Positions 1 to 8,788 of a stretch of DNA of 64,000 nucleotides are shown piece by piece. Numbering within the stretch: position 1 is the first letter of the stretch; each line of letters opens with the position of its first letter. This DNA comes from a virus. The notes under the pieces are model-generated. The model did no database searches. It worked only from the letters and a program-made list of their open reading frames with translations, and was not told the origin of the DNA. The translations under genes and the position numbers were made by a program. The stretch is from IMG/VR virus record IMGVR_UViG_3300034102_001587, positions 1 through 64,000 of that record, one strand, 5' to 3'.

Positions 1-2412
1 GGTGTAACCAAATCAAACTCGGAAAAAATATATTTTTCTCACATTACATTTGAAGATGTAAATGGTAATAAGTTTTCTACCATATCAAATGAAAACGCAG
101 AATACAAAATCAATCTAAAATCCGGTGTATATCAAATCAAAGCATCTTATGTTGGATATACTACTTACACAAATCAAATAAACCTAACATCAGATACTAC
201 ATTTGATATTGTATTTGCGGATGATGCAAAACAATTATCAGAAGTTGTTGTTAGAGCGGCACCTCAAAAAGTAACCGAAGTAGCGGTAGTAAGAACAATC
301 CGAAATAGTAATGTGGTATCGGATGGAGTATCAATAGAATTCATTAAAAAAACACCCGATAGAAATGTGGGTGATGCACTTAAAAGAGTAAGTGGTGTAA
401 CAATTCAAAACGATAAGTTTGTATTAGTAAGAGGATTGGCAGATAGATACAATTCAGCCATTCTAAACAAAACACTTCTACCATCAACCGAACCTGATAG
501 GAGAGCATTTTCATTTGATATAATTCCAACCGCATTAATTGATAACATTATAGTTTCTAAATCAGCATCCGCAAATCAGCCGGGAGATTGGAGTGGTGGA
601 TTGGTTCAGATTACAACAAAAGAAGTATCCGATAATTTCTTCAATATCTCATTGGGAAGTGGTTGGGGTTCGGTTTCAACTTCGAAAGGTTTCAAGTTAG
701 TTCAAGCTACCGAATTCCCTTCCACATTCCCATCCACTTACAAATATCGTATTAGTGGCAATGGTGATAAGAGATTATTTACAAAGCAATTCGGCAATCC
801 AACGGAAGAATCCTTTACATCTACTCCAAACTTAAATGGAGGTCTTTCGTTTGGTTATACAAAAGGAAAATTTAATTCCTTATTTAGTTCAACTGTAAGA
901 AACACATTTACTCTAAATAATATTGAAAGAAAGGATTATCAATCATCAACTGAATTAGCATACGATTATAAAGATATTTTATATACAAAAAGATTTTCTA
1001 CAAATGGTTTATTAAACTTAACTTATTTAGGTGAAAATCGATATAGCTGGAAAACATTAGTAAACTATCAGGCAGATGATACATACCTAACCCGTAGTGG
1101 TGATAACTTTGATAATGTTCAAAATGTTTTAAGTAATTCATCTAACCACATTAATAATATTGTAATCAATTCTCAATTAGATGGTAAACTTAAAGATTGG
1201 GATTTCAATTTAGGGTATAATTTTATATTCAGAGAACAGCCCGATTATAGAGTAAATCCAATTACAAAATCATTAGGTGTAAACGAACCTTATGCTACTG
1301 CATGGAGAGATACATATCGTTTTTGGAGTGTAATGGATGAGAATAGTTTTAATGGTAACATCAACAAATCGTTTGGTAACATTAAAGTTGGTGGTGGTTA
1401 TCTAAAAAAGATTAGAGGATTTAATGCAAGAATATTCAGATACCTTTCAACTGATATGTTAGATGAAATAACAAACAATACCGATAGATATACTGCTGAT
1501 TTTGATTTAGGTTCTCTTTATTCAATGTATGAAAACGAATGGGGTAAGTGGAAACTAAATACAGGTTTGAGAGGTGAGTATAATCTATTCAATGTTAATA
1601 CAGCAGATTTTAGTGGACAGAAAGTAAATGTGAATAGAGAGTATTTAGACCTTTTACCATCATTAAACCTTTCTTACAATTTAGAAAAAACAAAGTATAG
1701 ATTTTCATTAAGTAAAACATTGGCAAGACCTGAATTTAGAGAAGTAGCTAATTTTGCTTATTATGATTTTGTAAGAAACGCACAAATATTGGGTAATTCT
1801 AAATTAGAAAAATCTGACATATATAATGTAGATTTGAAATGGGAACTATATCCAAAAGCAGGAGAGAATATTTCAGTATCCGTATTTGGTAAACAATTCA
1901 TTAGACCGATAGAACAAATAGTAGCAGATGGTTCAGTTCCATCTAACTTATTATTAACTTATACAAATCCTGATAATGCACTTCTTTATGGTGTTGAATT
2001 GGAGTTTCGTAAAAAGGTAATGAGTTGGTTAGATGTATATACCAATACTTCGGTAATGAATTCTGAAGTAAATGTAAATGGAATAAAAAGACAATTACAA
2101 GGGCAATCAAACTATGTAATAAATGGTGGTGTTAATATTCACAAAAATAAAAACACACTTAACATAACTTACAATAGAGTAGGTGATAGAATATCAGCAG
2201 TAGGATTTCAGGGTTACCCAGACATATTTGAAAACAGCAGAGATGTATTGGATATAACTCTTTTACATAAACTCAAAAATGGGGAAATAAAATTGGCAGT
2301 AGGTGATGTATTTGGCCAATCATCAATCTATTATCAAAAGTTACAAAACCGAAATCTAATAAAAATAAACAACGAACAAACAATTTCATTAACATTAAAT
2401 TTAACATTATGA
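1..2412 (+). CDS. TonB-dependent outer-membrane receptor (5' truncated by window edge)
   Basis: The frame is open from base 1, so the gene starts left of the window; 803 residues are visible. The first ~80 residues look like a carboxypeptidase-regulatory-like beta-sandwich (motif GVYQIKASYVGYTTY) typical of Bacteroidetes receptors. A plug domain follows at about residues 85-205 (EVVVRA, GDALKRVSGVTIQ, VRGLADRYNSAILN), then a long barrel rich in alternating aromatic strands up to the last residue. Such receptors import siderophores, glycans or other ligands across the outer membrane using TonB energy. The stop overlaps the start of the next gene (ATGA), so receptor and lipoprotein are probably translated together. 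It is unexpected beside phage structural genes; it may be phage-carried or mark a host flank. Substrate cannot be told from sequence. Confidence 0.85.
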   Translation, partial: GVTKSNSEKIYFSHITFEDVNGNKFSTISNENAEYKINLKSGVYQIKASYVGYTTYTNQINLTSDTTFDIVFADDAKQLSEVVVRAAPQKVTEVAVVRTIRNSNVVSDGVSIEFIKKTPDRNVGDALKRVSGVTIQNDKFVLVRGLADRYNSAILNKTLLPSTEPDRRAFSFDIIPTALIDNIIVSKSASANQPGDWSGGLVQITTKEVSDNFFNISLGSGWGSVSTSKGFKLVQATEFPSTFPSTYKYRISGNGDKRLFTKQFGNPTEESFTSTPNLNGGLSFGYTKGKFNSLFSSTVRNTFTLNNIERKDYQSSTELAYDYKDILYTKRFSTNGLLNLTYLGENRYSWKTLVNYQADDTYLTRSGDNFDNVQNVLSNSSNHINNIVINSQLDGKLKDWDFNLGYNFIFREQPDYRVNPITKSLGVNEPYATAWRDTYRFWSVMDENSFNGNINKSFGNIKVGGGYLKKIRGFNARIFRYLSTDMLDEITNNTDRYTADFDLGSLYSMYENEWGKWKLNTGLRGEYNLFNVNTADFSGQKVNVNREYLDLLPSLNLSYNLEKTKYRFSLSKTLARPEFREVANFAYYDFVRNAQILGNSKLEKSDIYNVDLKWELYPKAGENISVSVFGKQFIRPIEQIVADGSVPSNLLLTYTNPDNALLYGVELEFRKKVMSWLDVYTNTSVMNSEVNVNGIKRQLQGQSNYVINGGVNIHKNKNTLNITYNRVGDRISAVGFQGYPDIFENSRDVLDITLLHKLKNGEIKLAVGDVFGQSSIYYQKLQNRNLIKINNEQTISLTLNLTL

Positions 2413-3605
2413 GAAAACTATTAGGAATTATTTTAATTTTGGGACTATTCAGTTGCCAAAAAGAATTGGGTGGAGATGATGCACCTATTAACATTCCATC
2501 ATCAACAACATTAACCGGAACTATTAACACAACAACAACTTTGACAGCAGACAAAGTGTGGACATTGAAAGGATATGTTTATGTAACCGATGGTGCTAAA
2601 CTTATCATTCAACCTGGCACTACAATCATTTCTGATATAAGTGAGAAGGGTGCATTGTGTATCGAAAGAGGTGCACAAATAATTGCGGAAGGAACTGTAA
2701 CAAAACCAATTGTATTTACATCAGGCAGACCTGCAGGTGAAAGAACTCCTGGTGATTGGGGTGGTATTGTAATATTGGGTAGAGCAAAAACCAATAGAAC
2801 ATCAGAACCAACTATCGAAGGTGGTATTGGTAGACCTTATGGTGGAACAAACGATTTAGATAATAGTGGTGTTCTAAAATATGTAAGAATTGAATACGCT
2901 GGAATTGCTTCAATGCCAAACTCTGAAATCAACGCATTAACATTAGGTGGTGTTGGTAGTGGAACAATAATTGATAATGTTCAAACTATCTATGCTAACG
3001 ATGATGCATTTGAATTCTTTGGTGGAACTGTAAATGCTAGAAACTTATATGCATTTGCAACTGCTGATGATGATTTTGATTTTGATTTTGGATACACCGG
3101 AACTATTACAAATGGTGTAGCAAAGAGAGACCCACAATTCGTAGATAACGGAGATGCTGGAAATGGCATTGAATGTGATAATGATGGCACGGGTTCAACT
3201 GCAACTCCATATACACATCCAAAACTATTCAATATGATTTTAGTTGGTCCTAATGTATCAACTGCATTGGCAAACCATAACTTAGGTTTAAGATTTAGGA
3301 GAGGGACTCAATTCACAATGAAGAATAGTGTAATTTGGGGATGGATGAAAGGTGGATTGAGTTTAGAAAGTAATGAAACTGCACAATTCGTAAAAGATGG
3401 TGTTTCTGTATTTGAAAACAATTCAGTAGGAACATTTAACCCTACGCTAAACTTTATCAGTAGAGCAACCACAATCCTAACAAATGACCAACTTAAAACT
3501 TTGGCATTAAGTAAGAGTAATAAAGAAATAGATGTTGTAATACCTGAATTAGATAAACCAATATGGGTGAATGGGTGGGCTAGATTCCCATCTAAAGGTA
3601 ATTAA
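2409..3605 (+). CDS. Putative outer-membrane lipoprotein with right-handed beta-helix-like repeats
   Basis: 398 residues. The N-terminus is a lipoprotein signal peptide with lipobox LFSC (Cys16), followed by an acidic stretch (GGDD). The body carries beta-helix-like turns: a TLTGTI/WTLKGYVYV opening, IIQPGTTI, IIAEGT, PIVFTSG, DWGGIVILG, then several Gly/Asn-rich turns (GGVGSGTIIDNVQ, DDAFEFFGGTVNA). Families of this appearance in Bacteroidetes are secreted or surface-exposed and often annotated only as hypothetical lipoproteins. The start overlaps the receptor stop by four bases, which suggests a receptor/surface-lipoprotein pair analogous in layout, but not in sequence, to SusC/SusD. A strong terminator follows directly. 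The beta-helix fold is inferred from repeat pattern only. Confidence 0.7.
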   Translation: MRKLLGIILILGLFSCQKELGGDDAPINIPSSTTLTGTINTTTTLTADKVWTLKGYVYVTDGAKLIIQPGTTIISDISEKGALCIERGAQIIAEGTVTKPIVFTSGRPAGERTPGDWGGIVILGRAKTNRTSEPTIEGGIGRPYGGTNDLDNSGVLKYVRIEYAGIASMPNSEINALTLGGVGSGTIIDNVQTIYANDDAFEFFGGTVNARNLYAFATADDDFDFDFGYTGTITNGVAKRDPQFVDNGDAGNGIECDNDGTGSTATPYTHPKLFNMILVGPNVSTALANHNLGLRFRRGTQFTMKNSVIWGWMKGGLSLESNETAQFVKDGVSVFENNSVGTFNPTLNFISRATTILTNDQLKTLALSKSNKEIDVVIPELDKPIWVNGWARFPSKGN

Positions 3606-3610
3606 AAAGA

Positions 3611-3636
3611 AAGGGAGTATTAAACTCCCTTTTTTT
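3611..3636 (+). terminator. Rho-independent terminator
   Basis: AAGGGAGT (3611-3618) pairs with ACTCCCTT (3624-3631) around a 5-base loop and runs into a T-tract. It closes the receptor/lipoprotein unit and abuts the next promoter motif. Confidence 0.85.
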
Positions 3637-3645
3637 ATATTTATA
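3637..3645 (+). promoter_or_regulatory. Phage late-promoter motif ATATTTATA
   Basis: Exact ATATTTATA, 20 bases before the ATG at 3666. The longer string ATATTTATAGGTAAC recurs identically at 60622 in front of the neck gene, tying this left region to the phage transcription programme. Confidence 0.55.
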
Positions 3646-3665
3646 GGTAACTAAATAATATACCT

Positions 3666-4505
3666 ATGAAAAACCTATTATTTTTATTGGCATTTGTGCC
3701 AACACTAGCTTTTTCACAAGTTAGTAATTGGAGAAGTAATCCTCCACAACCACAAAGAAGCACATCATCGGTACAACCATCAACTCCACAAAGAAACGAT
3801 GTAAGTAGTTGGAGAAATGAATCACCGAGAGAATTTAATAGACCACATCAAACGAAACCAGGCTCTAACATAATCATTAACAATAACCCTTGGTTATGGA
3901 ATGATTGGGGTTGGGGATGGGGTTTCAATAGATGGAATATGTGGGGAGCACCTGCATTTGGTTGGAACTTCTACACACCTTCATTTTATTGGAATGATTG
4001 GGGCTACCGCCAACCACAAAGAATTTACGTTTACGAAGATGGTAAGAGAGATACAATAAGAGGTAAGAAACCAATTATCAGTTTTGGTTTACACAAAACA
4101 ACTGATAGACAAATTGGTGGATTCTTCACAATTGGTAATAGAGGATATTTTGTAATGGATTTTAGTTCCACTTATGAAATAGACCGTTCAACTTTCTTTC
4201 CTTATGGAACACTAGATAGAGTTGATTTTCCACTTATAAATGATTTAGTTAAAAAAAGAAGTATGTATTTAGGAGCCGGTAAACGATTTAAGAGAACTGG
4301 TGTACATGCTATGATAGGTTTTGGAAATGAAAGAATATTATTCAGAGGTAAGGATATAGTAGGTGAAATTACTTTTCCTAAATCCAATTCTAAGTTTACA
4401 TCAATTAAACTTGGTGCTATCAGAGATTTCAAAAACTTTACTTTGAAATTTGATTCTGACCCAATTAGAGGTTATTCTCAATTCGGACTCGGATTAAATT
4501 TCTAA
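3666..4505 (+). CDS. Secreted protein with Trp/Asn-rich segment and probable beta-barrel C-terminus
   Basis: 279 residues. A clear signal peptide (MKNLLFLLAFVPTLAFSQ) is followed by a Pro/Gln/Ser-rich linker (about 20-75), then a striking Trp/Asn/Gly-rich block (about 76-115, with WNDWGWGWGFNRWNMWG). The C-terminal ~160 residues alternate hydrophobic and polar residues and end in FGLGLNF with a terminal Phe, as in outer-membrane beta-barrels. It starts 20 bases after a late-promoter motif, so late expression during infection is likely. No family is recognised; an envelope role such as lysis or exclusion is only a guess. Confidence 0.6.
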   Translation: MKNLLFLLAFVPTLAFSQVSNWRSNPPQPQRSTSSVQPSTPQRNDVSSWRNESPREFNRPHQTKPGSNIIINNNPWLWNDWGWGWGFNRWNMWGAPAFGWNFYTPSFYWNDWGYRQPQRIYVYEDGKRDTIRGKKPIISFGLHKTTDRQIGGFFTIGNRGYFVMDFSSTYEIDRSTFFPYGTLDRVDFPLINDLVKKRSMYLGAGKRFKRTGVHAMIGFGNERILFRGKDIVGEITFPKSNSKFTSIKLGAIRDFKNFTLKFDSDPIRGYSQFGLGLNF

Positions 4506-4514
4506 TAAATCGTT

Positions 4515-5873
4515 TTGAAAAAATTATTATCACTATTGACCATATTGGTATTTGTTTGTGTAAGCTGGAAAGCTGAAGGACAAACCTATACGCAAACCTA
4601 TAAAGATAAATGTACTGGTGAAATTAAAATAGCAACCACTACAATCACAAACGGATTTGCAACAGTATCTTTCTATAATCAAATAAGAGTATTCTCACCA
4701 CAGGAAGTAATGGCAGGTGCGGTTCAAGTTTGGATAACCGCAACTTATACAGCATATTCAACAATGGGATGTCCTACAAATCAAGTAGTTCAGCAAACAA
4801 TAACTCAAGCAGCTGCTCAAGCAGCATCACAAGCAGCATCACAAGCAGCATCACAGGCTGCAAGTAGTGCTGCAAGTTCGGCAGCTAGTTCATCGGCTTC
4901 TACCGCTGCAAGTAGTAGTGCAAGCGCAGCAGCTGCATCAACACCATCAACAACGGCACCACCTTCATCTGGTAGTAGTTCTTCATCGTCTTCATCGGGA
5001 AGTAGTTCATCTTCATCATCAAGTTCATCATCCGAAACCAAAACTGAAACTAAAACAGAGACTAAATCTGAAACAAAATCAGAGAGCAAATCAGAAAGCA
5101 AGTCAGAATCAAAAGAGGAATCCAAATCTGAAAGCAAATCGGAAGAAAAGAAAGAAGAATCCAAGTCAGAGGAGAAGAAGGAAGAAAAGAAAAAAGAAGA
5201 AAAAAAGAAATCCGTAGCAAACCCAATGATGTTAGCATCTGATTTGGCTGGTACGGAAGATATGGAAGGTAGATATGCTGTAATGATGAGTGTGGGAGTT
5301 TCTAAATCATCTCTTATGGGTGATAAATCATATTCAGCTACCGCACTTATTTGGAGTACCCTAAACCAATTCGCATTGAGTGCTGGGGTTACTAAGATGG
5401 ATTTTGATGAAGGTAAATTAAATGCGATACATTCATACGGAACTACATTTGCGTACCTTAAAGGAACTCTAATGAACCTTAATGGATATACCTACATCAA
5501 ACCACATCCTAAGTACGGAACATTTGGTTATAATGTGGGTGTAATTACCCTAATGATGCCTAGAATGGGTGAGGGTGGTTATGATGTATCCCTAAGTGCA
5601 TCTGCAGTTGGATTTTGGATGAAACCATTTCAATATAGTAGAAAGGTTACACTAACCCCTCAATTATTCCTAATGCAATCACCGATAGCATGGAATACAT
5701 TGACAGGAAATAGTTCAGTAACACGAAAACCTGGTGCTATAATTGGGTTAGGATATGATTATAAACTTAGTAAACGATTTGCTCTATCAACTTCGTATAG
5801 AGGAGCTATGACCTTTGAACCTAAATTTAATTTGATGAACAACTTCCAAATTGGTTCAAAGATGGTATTTTAA
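4515..5873 (+). CDS. Secreted protein with Ala/Ser and Ser/Glu/Lys repeat linker and probable C-terminal barrel
   Basis: 452 residues from a TTG start, chosen because it yields a perfect signal peptide (MKKLLSLLTILVFVCVSW) nine bases after the upstream stop. A small domain with two cysteines covers about 24-95. Then follow QAAS repeats, an A/S-rich run, an almost pure serine block, and charged ETK, SESK and EEKK repeats to about residue 235. The final ~215 residues look like an outer-membrane beta-barrel (GYDYKLSKRFALSTSYRG, ending in Phe). The layout, a small domain joined to a barrel by a long disordered linker, would suit a periplasm- or surface-exposed tether crossing the peptidoglycan layer. 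The serine block is also a possible glycosylation target. Function unknown. Confidence 0.65.
   Translation: MKKLLSLLTILVFVCVSWKAEGQTYTQTYKDKCTGEIKIATTTITNGFATVSFYNQIRVFSPQEVMAGAVQVWITATYTAYSTMGCPTNQVVQQTITQAAAQAASQAASQAASQAASSAASSAASSSASTAASSSASAAAASTPSTTAPPSSGSSSSSSSSGSSSSSSSSSSSETKTETKTETKSETKSESKSESKSESKEESKSESKSEEKKEESKSEEKKEEKKKEEKKKSVANPMMLASDLAGTEDMEGRYAVMMSVGVSKSSLMGDKSYSATALIWSTLNQFALSAGVTKMDFDEGKLNAIHSYGTTFAYLKGTLMNLNGYTYIKPHPKYGTFGYNVGVITLMMPRMGEGGYDVSLSASAVGFWMKPFQYSRKVTLTPQLFLMQSPIAWNTLTGNSSVTRKPGAIIGLGYDYKLSKRFALSTSYRGAMTFEPKFNLMNNFQIGSKMVF
4800..5215 (+). repeat. In-gene low-complexity repeats
   Basis: Three tandem 12-base copies of GCAGCATCACAA (4821-4832, 4833-4844, last one degenerate at 4845-4856) encode QAAS units. 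Ser codon runs follow to about 5034, then degenerate ETK/SESK/EEKK codon repeats to about 5215. Such tracts vary in length by slippage. Confidence 0.85.
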
Positions 5874-5882
5874 AACAAATTA

Positions 5883-5891
5883 ATATTTATA
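5883..5891 (+). promoter_or_regulatory. Phage late-promoter motif ATATTTATA
   Basis: Exact match in the 36-base gap after the preceding gene, 18 bases before the ATG at 5910. Confidence 0.55.
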
Positions 5892-5909
5892 CACATAAAA
5901 ACACGTCTT

Positions 5910-6566
5910 ATGAAAAAATTTGTTAATTTTAAAAACATTGCTATTGCAGCATTAATCATCTACATACTTTTACAATGGTTTAATCCAGGTGGAGTAATGC
6001 CAGGTGGAAGAACTATCAGAATTGATGGTAAAAAATATGAGGTTATTAAACATACAATTGATACTGTAGAAGTTGAAAAGATTAAAACAGTAACTAAAAA
6101 AGGTAAAGATATTGTACATGAAGTAATTGATGTAGATACCTTAGTTCTTAAAGAATTGGTAAATGTAGATAGTGCAGCTATTCTTAAAGATTACTTAGCT
6201 AAAATTATCTATAAAGATACATTAGTATTAGATGGTGGATTAGGAACTATTGCTCTTACCGATACTATCACAAAGAATAGAATTTTGGGTAGAACTTGGG
6301 ATGCTAAAGTAAAAGAAAGAACAATTAAAGAAGAACTTATTGTTAAAGAACCTGCAAAAGCACAACTTTATTATGGTTTGAATGCTGGGTTTAACAAAGA
6401 AGATTATGTATCTGCAGTTGGAGCTGGTCTAATATTAAAAACTAAAAAAGATAAAATTTATCAATTTGGTTTGGGTGTAAATAATAGAACTACCGATGGA
6501 ACTAATGGTTCATTCTCACCTTATGTTGGTTTTGGTACATATTGGAAAATTAAATTAAAGAAATAA
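5910..6566 (+). CDS. Membrane-anchored protein of unknown function
   Basis: 218 residues. A single hydrophobic segment at about residues 9-25 (NIAIAALIIYILLQWF) is probably an uncleaved signal anchor. A long polar, Val/Asp/Lys-rich stalk follows (about 30-150). The last ~65 residues (YYGLNAGFNKEDYVSAVGAGL, then FSPYVGFGTYW) have alternating beta character. It is followed with no gap by a series of small proteins and driven by a late motif. A membrane anchor with long stalk could suit envelope disruption at lysis (a spanin-like role), but no lipobox or second membrane segment supports a classical spanin, so I leave it unassigned. Confidence 0.5.
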   Translation: MKKFVNFKNIAIAALIIYILLQWFNPGGVMPGGRTIRIDGKKYEVIKHTIDTVEVEKIKTVTKKGKDIVHEVIDVDTLVLKELVNVDSAAILKDYLAKIIYKDTLVLDGGLGTIALTDTITKNRILGRTWDAKVKERTIKEELIVKEPAKAQLYYGLNAGFNKEDYVSAVGAGLILKTKKDKIYQFGLGVNNRTTDGTNGSFSPYVGFGTYWKIKLKK

Positions 6567-6567
6567 A

Positions 6568-6840
6568 ATGATAAAGCTTACTCAACTAAACGAAGCATCG
6601 GAAGTAAAATTCAAAGAATTAAAGCCTATTCAACAAAAACAGGTTGTAGCATTTCAAAAAGTAATTGGTGCAGACCATTCTCAAATTTTTGCTGGTATTC
6701 ACGGAATGGTGGTAGATATTCCAGCAAGAGGTAATTTTGGAACTGGTTATCGTTTTGGCGCCGATACTCTTAAAAAATTATTAGCATTAAAGATTCGTTG
6801 GGTTGAAGCAGATGGTGATGTAATTTCAATAGGATTTTAA
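6568..6840 (+). CDS. Small protein with candidate capsid-targeting N-terminus
   Basis: 90 residues, starting two bases after the upstream stop. It begins MIKLTQLNE, the signal shared by several proteins in this window, with a hydrophobic-x-Glu triplet (LNE, residues 7-9) like the T4 gp21 cleavage motif. The rest is a compact alpha/beta domain with no recognised family (GIHGMVVDIPARGNFGTGYR in the middle). Inference: an internal head protein processed by the prohead protease. Confidence 0.5.
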   Translation: MIKLTQLNEASEVKFKELKPIQQKQVVAFQKVIGADHSQIFAGIHGMVVDIPARGNFGTGYRFGADTLKKLLALKIRWVEADGDVISIGF

Positions 6841-6841
6841 T

Positions 6842-7189
6842 ATGATAAAGTTAAAAGATTTAATAACAGAAGCAAAATCAGATTATCAAGTATATCATAA
6901 AACATACTCAGCAGCAATAGCTACGGCTAAAGAATATGCGGAGAAAAAAGGATATGAAGTTGATGATGAAGATTCTTTTAGAAAAATAGGAATGGGCCCT
7001 AGAAAACCATCCGCTGGTAAGACAAATAGATTTTCAATTGAATTAACTAAAGGTGGAAAGCCACAAAAGAAAATGTTACATATTCAAGTCTATAATATGG
7101 GTACTTTCAAAAGAGATTCTGATGGTTCTTTAGTTAGAAGTATGTATGGTGGTCAAAATGAATACGAATTGAATTGCTATATTAACTAA
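6842..7189 (+). CDS. Small virion-type protein with candidate capsid-targeting N-terminus
   Basis: 115 residues. It begins MIKLKDLITEA with the triplet ITE at residues 8-10. The body has YHKTYSAAIATAKEYAEKKGY, GPRKPSAGKTNRFSIEL and a C-terminal LHIQVYNMG strand; I recall similar uncharacterised small proteins in marine T4-like phages. One base separates it from the previous gene and two from the next, so all three are co-transcribed. Function unknown; head packaging is inferred from the N-terminus. Confidence 0.55.
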   Translation: MIKLKDLITEAKSDYQVYHKTYSAAIATAKEYAEKKGYEVDDEDSFRKIGMGPRKPSAGKTNRFSIELTKGGKPQKKMLHIQVYNMGTFKRDSDGSLVRSMYGGQNEYELNCYIN

Positions 7190-7191
7190 TA

Positions 7192-7959
7192 ATGATTAGA
7201 CTTACTAACATATTATTAGAACATCGTCATCAGACTCCAAATGAAAGAATCTCTAAGTATAAAGAGAGAATTAAACATTTACAAGATAAAATATCTAAAG
7301 CAAAAGATAAAAGTTCTGAAACAGTAAAATTACAAAAAAATCAAATAAAAGTTATTCAACAAACAATGAATAACTTTAAACAATCACAAACAATAAAGAA
7401 GCATAAATCGGAAAGTAAATTATCTGAAATATTAAAAGAGGGTATATTACAAGATGCTTTAATATTCATTTTAGTTAATGGTGCTATTTGGGCAATTAAG
7501 CAAGCCATCCTTTCATTTAGAGGAAAATCGGTTAAAGAAAAAGAAATTGGTAAAGCATATATTAAGTGGTTGGATAGATTGGATAAAAATGATAAATTTA
7601 ATAAGTTTGTTTACTATACTTTAAAAAATGATAGTAAACTTAAATCATTACAATCAAAAGAAAAAAATGGTAAATTTGATTTTGAAAAGTTTACTTATGA
7701 AAAATCATTAGTTAGAAAATGGTTGACAAGCAAACCGGCAGAAAATGAATTGGAAAAAGTATTTAAAGAATTATATCCTGATAAGGATAAAAGTTCTAGA
7801 AATATACCAACCGATACTATGTTAAATGTAACATATTTTCAATGGAAATTACTAACACTAAATAAAGCAGTTGATGAATTTACTAGTGTTTTACAAAGTG
7901 GACAAGTAAAAGGTTTTATAAATCAATACGCAGAAAAGCAAGGATTGGAAAAGATATGA
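7192..7959 (+). CDS. Coiled-coil protein with candidate capsid-targeting N-terminus
   Basis: 255 residues. It begins MIRLTNILLE (triplet LLE at 8-10). Residues about 15-75 form a Lys/Gln/Glu-rich coiled coil. A second LSEILKE string sits near residue 80, followed by a hydrophobic segment (about 90-110, DALIFILVNGAIWAIKQAIL) that may be a membrane helix. The rest is basic and helical. Its stop overlaps the start of the next gene by four bases. No family recognised. A packaged protein with a membrane-active helix would fit ejection or early takeover, but this is speculation. Confidence 0.5.
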   Translation: MIRLTNILLEHRHQTPNERISKYKERIKHLQDKISKAKDKSSETVKLQKNQIKVIQQTMNNFKQSQTIKKHKSESKLSEILKEGILQDALIFILVNGAIWAIKQAILSFRGKSVKEKEIGKAYIKWLDRLDKNDKFNKFVYYTLKNDSKLKSLQSKEKNGKFDFEKFTYEKSLVRKWLTSKPAENELEKVFKELYPDKDKSSRNIPTDTMLNVTYFQWKLLTLNKAVDEFTSVLQSGQVKGFINQYAEKQGLEKI

Positions 7960-8768
7960 TAAACGAATGTATCATTGTATCCAAAGAAGTTGGTGATAAA
8001 TTTATATTAGCTAAAAATAGAGATAGAGCTTACAACCCATCTTTAGAAATTGTTCACACTATTATTGATGGTGTGGAAGTTGCATATCTGCATGATTTAA
8101 TCACAGATTGGAGTGAAGGACTAAATGAAAACGGAATTGGTGTTGTAAACTCAGCACTATTAGTTGGGCACGATGAAGCCGAACATAAGATTGTAAAGAA
8201 GGGTGGGAAGCCAGGTCCTGATGGTGATAAAATGAGAAACATCATTAAACAACCAACACTTAAACAGGCATTAAAAGCATCTATAACATATAAAGGTAAA
8301 AGTGGATTGGCTCTAAAAGGACATACATTTCTATCTTCTCCAAAACATATGATTAGTGTTGAGACCACATCAAAACATAAACCTGATATTAAACTACAAA
8401 ATTCAGAATCAGCAGTGGTTCGTACAAATCACGGACATTTGTTCACCGATGCTGGATATACGAATGGAGAAAAGTATTTAAGTTCTAAAATGAGAAAAAT
8501 ATCAGCTGAAAAATCGGTTGATAAAGTAGATGATTGGAAAGAAATAGCACAAGCTATGAGAAAGGAATACTTTCCAAAAAAACCTATGTTAAATATGAAA
8601 AGGGACACCAAAGAGATGTCTACATCATCACAAACGGTAATGAATCTAACAGACCGTATATTACAAATTACATATTTTAAAGATAAAGTAAAAGAATTTA
8701 AAGGTATAAACAATCAACTACCTAAAGATTACCAACCTAAGATAAAAATACAGGTAATCGAATTATAA
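7956..8768 (+). CDS. Ntn-hydrolase-like protein (C45/choloylglycine-hydrolase-like)
   Basis: 270 residues. The N-terminus MINECIIV places a cysteine at position 5, which would become the nucleophile once the first four residues are removed, as in N-terminal-nucleophile hydrolases. AKNRDR (about 19-24) and GLNENGIGVVNS (about 54-65) match the conserved RN/KN-x-D and NExGL motifs of acyltransferase- and bile-salt-hydrolase-like families. A later TNHGHLF string (about 151) is also typical. These enzymes cleave non-peptide amide bonds. The substrate here is unknown; N-acyl signals or lipid amides are possible. The gene overlaps its upstream neighbour and ends the unit before the baseplate operon. 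Confidence 0.6.
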   Translation: MINECIIVSKEVGDKFILAKNRDRAYNPSLEIVHTIIDGVEVAYLHDLITDWSEGLNENGIGVVNSALLVGHDEAEHKIVKKGGKPGPDGDKMRNIIKQPTLKQALKASITYKGKSGLALKGHTFLSSPKHMISVETTSKHKPDIKLQNSESAVVRTNHGHLFTDAGYTNGEKYLSSKMRKISAEKSVDKVDDWKEIAQAMRKEYFPKKPMLNMKRDTKEMSTSSQTVMNLTDRILQITYFKDKVKEFKGINNQLPKDYQPKIKIQVIEL

Positions 8769-8788
8769 CCCCACTTTTTTCATTATAC

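Noticed and set aside
4817-5217. Two further open frames (Asp/Leu-rich minus strand, basic plus strand) through the repeat region
   Set aside because: Both are low-complexity shadows of the QAAS/Ser/ETK codon repeats of the 4515-5873 gene.
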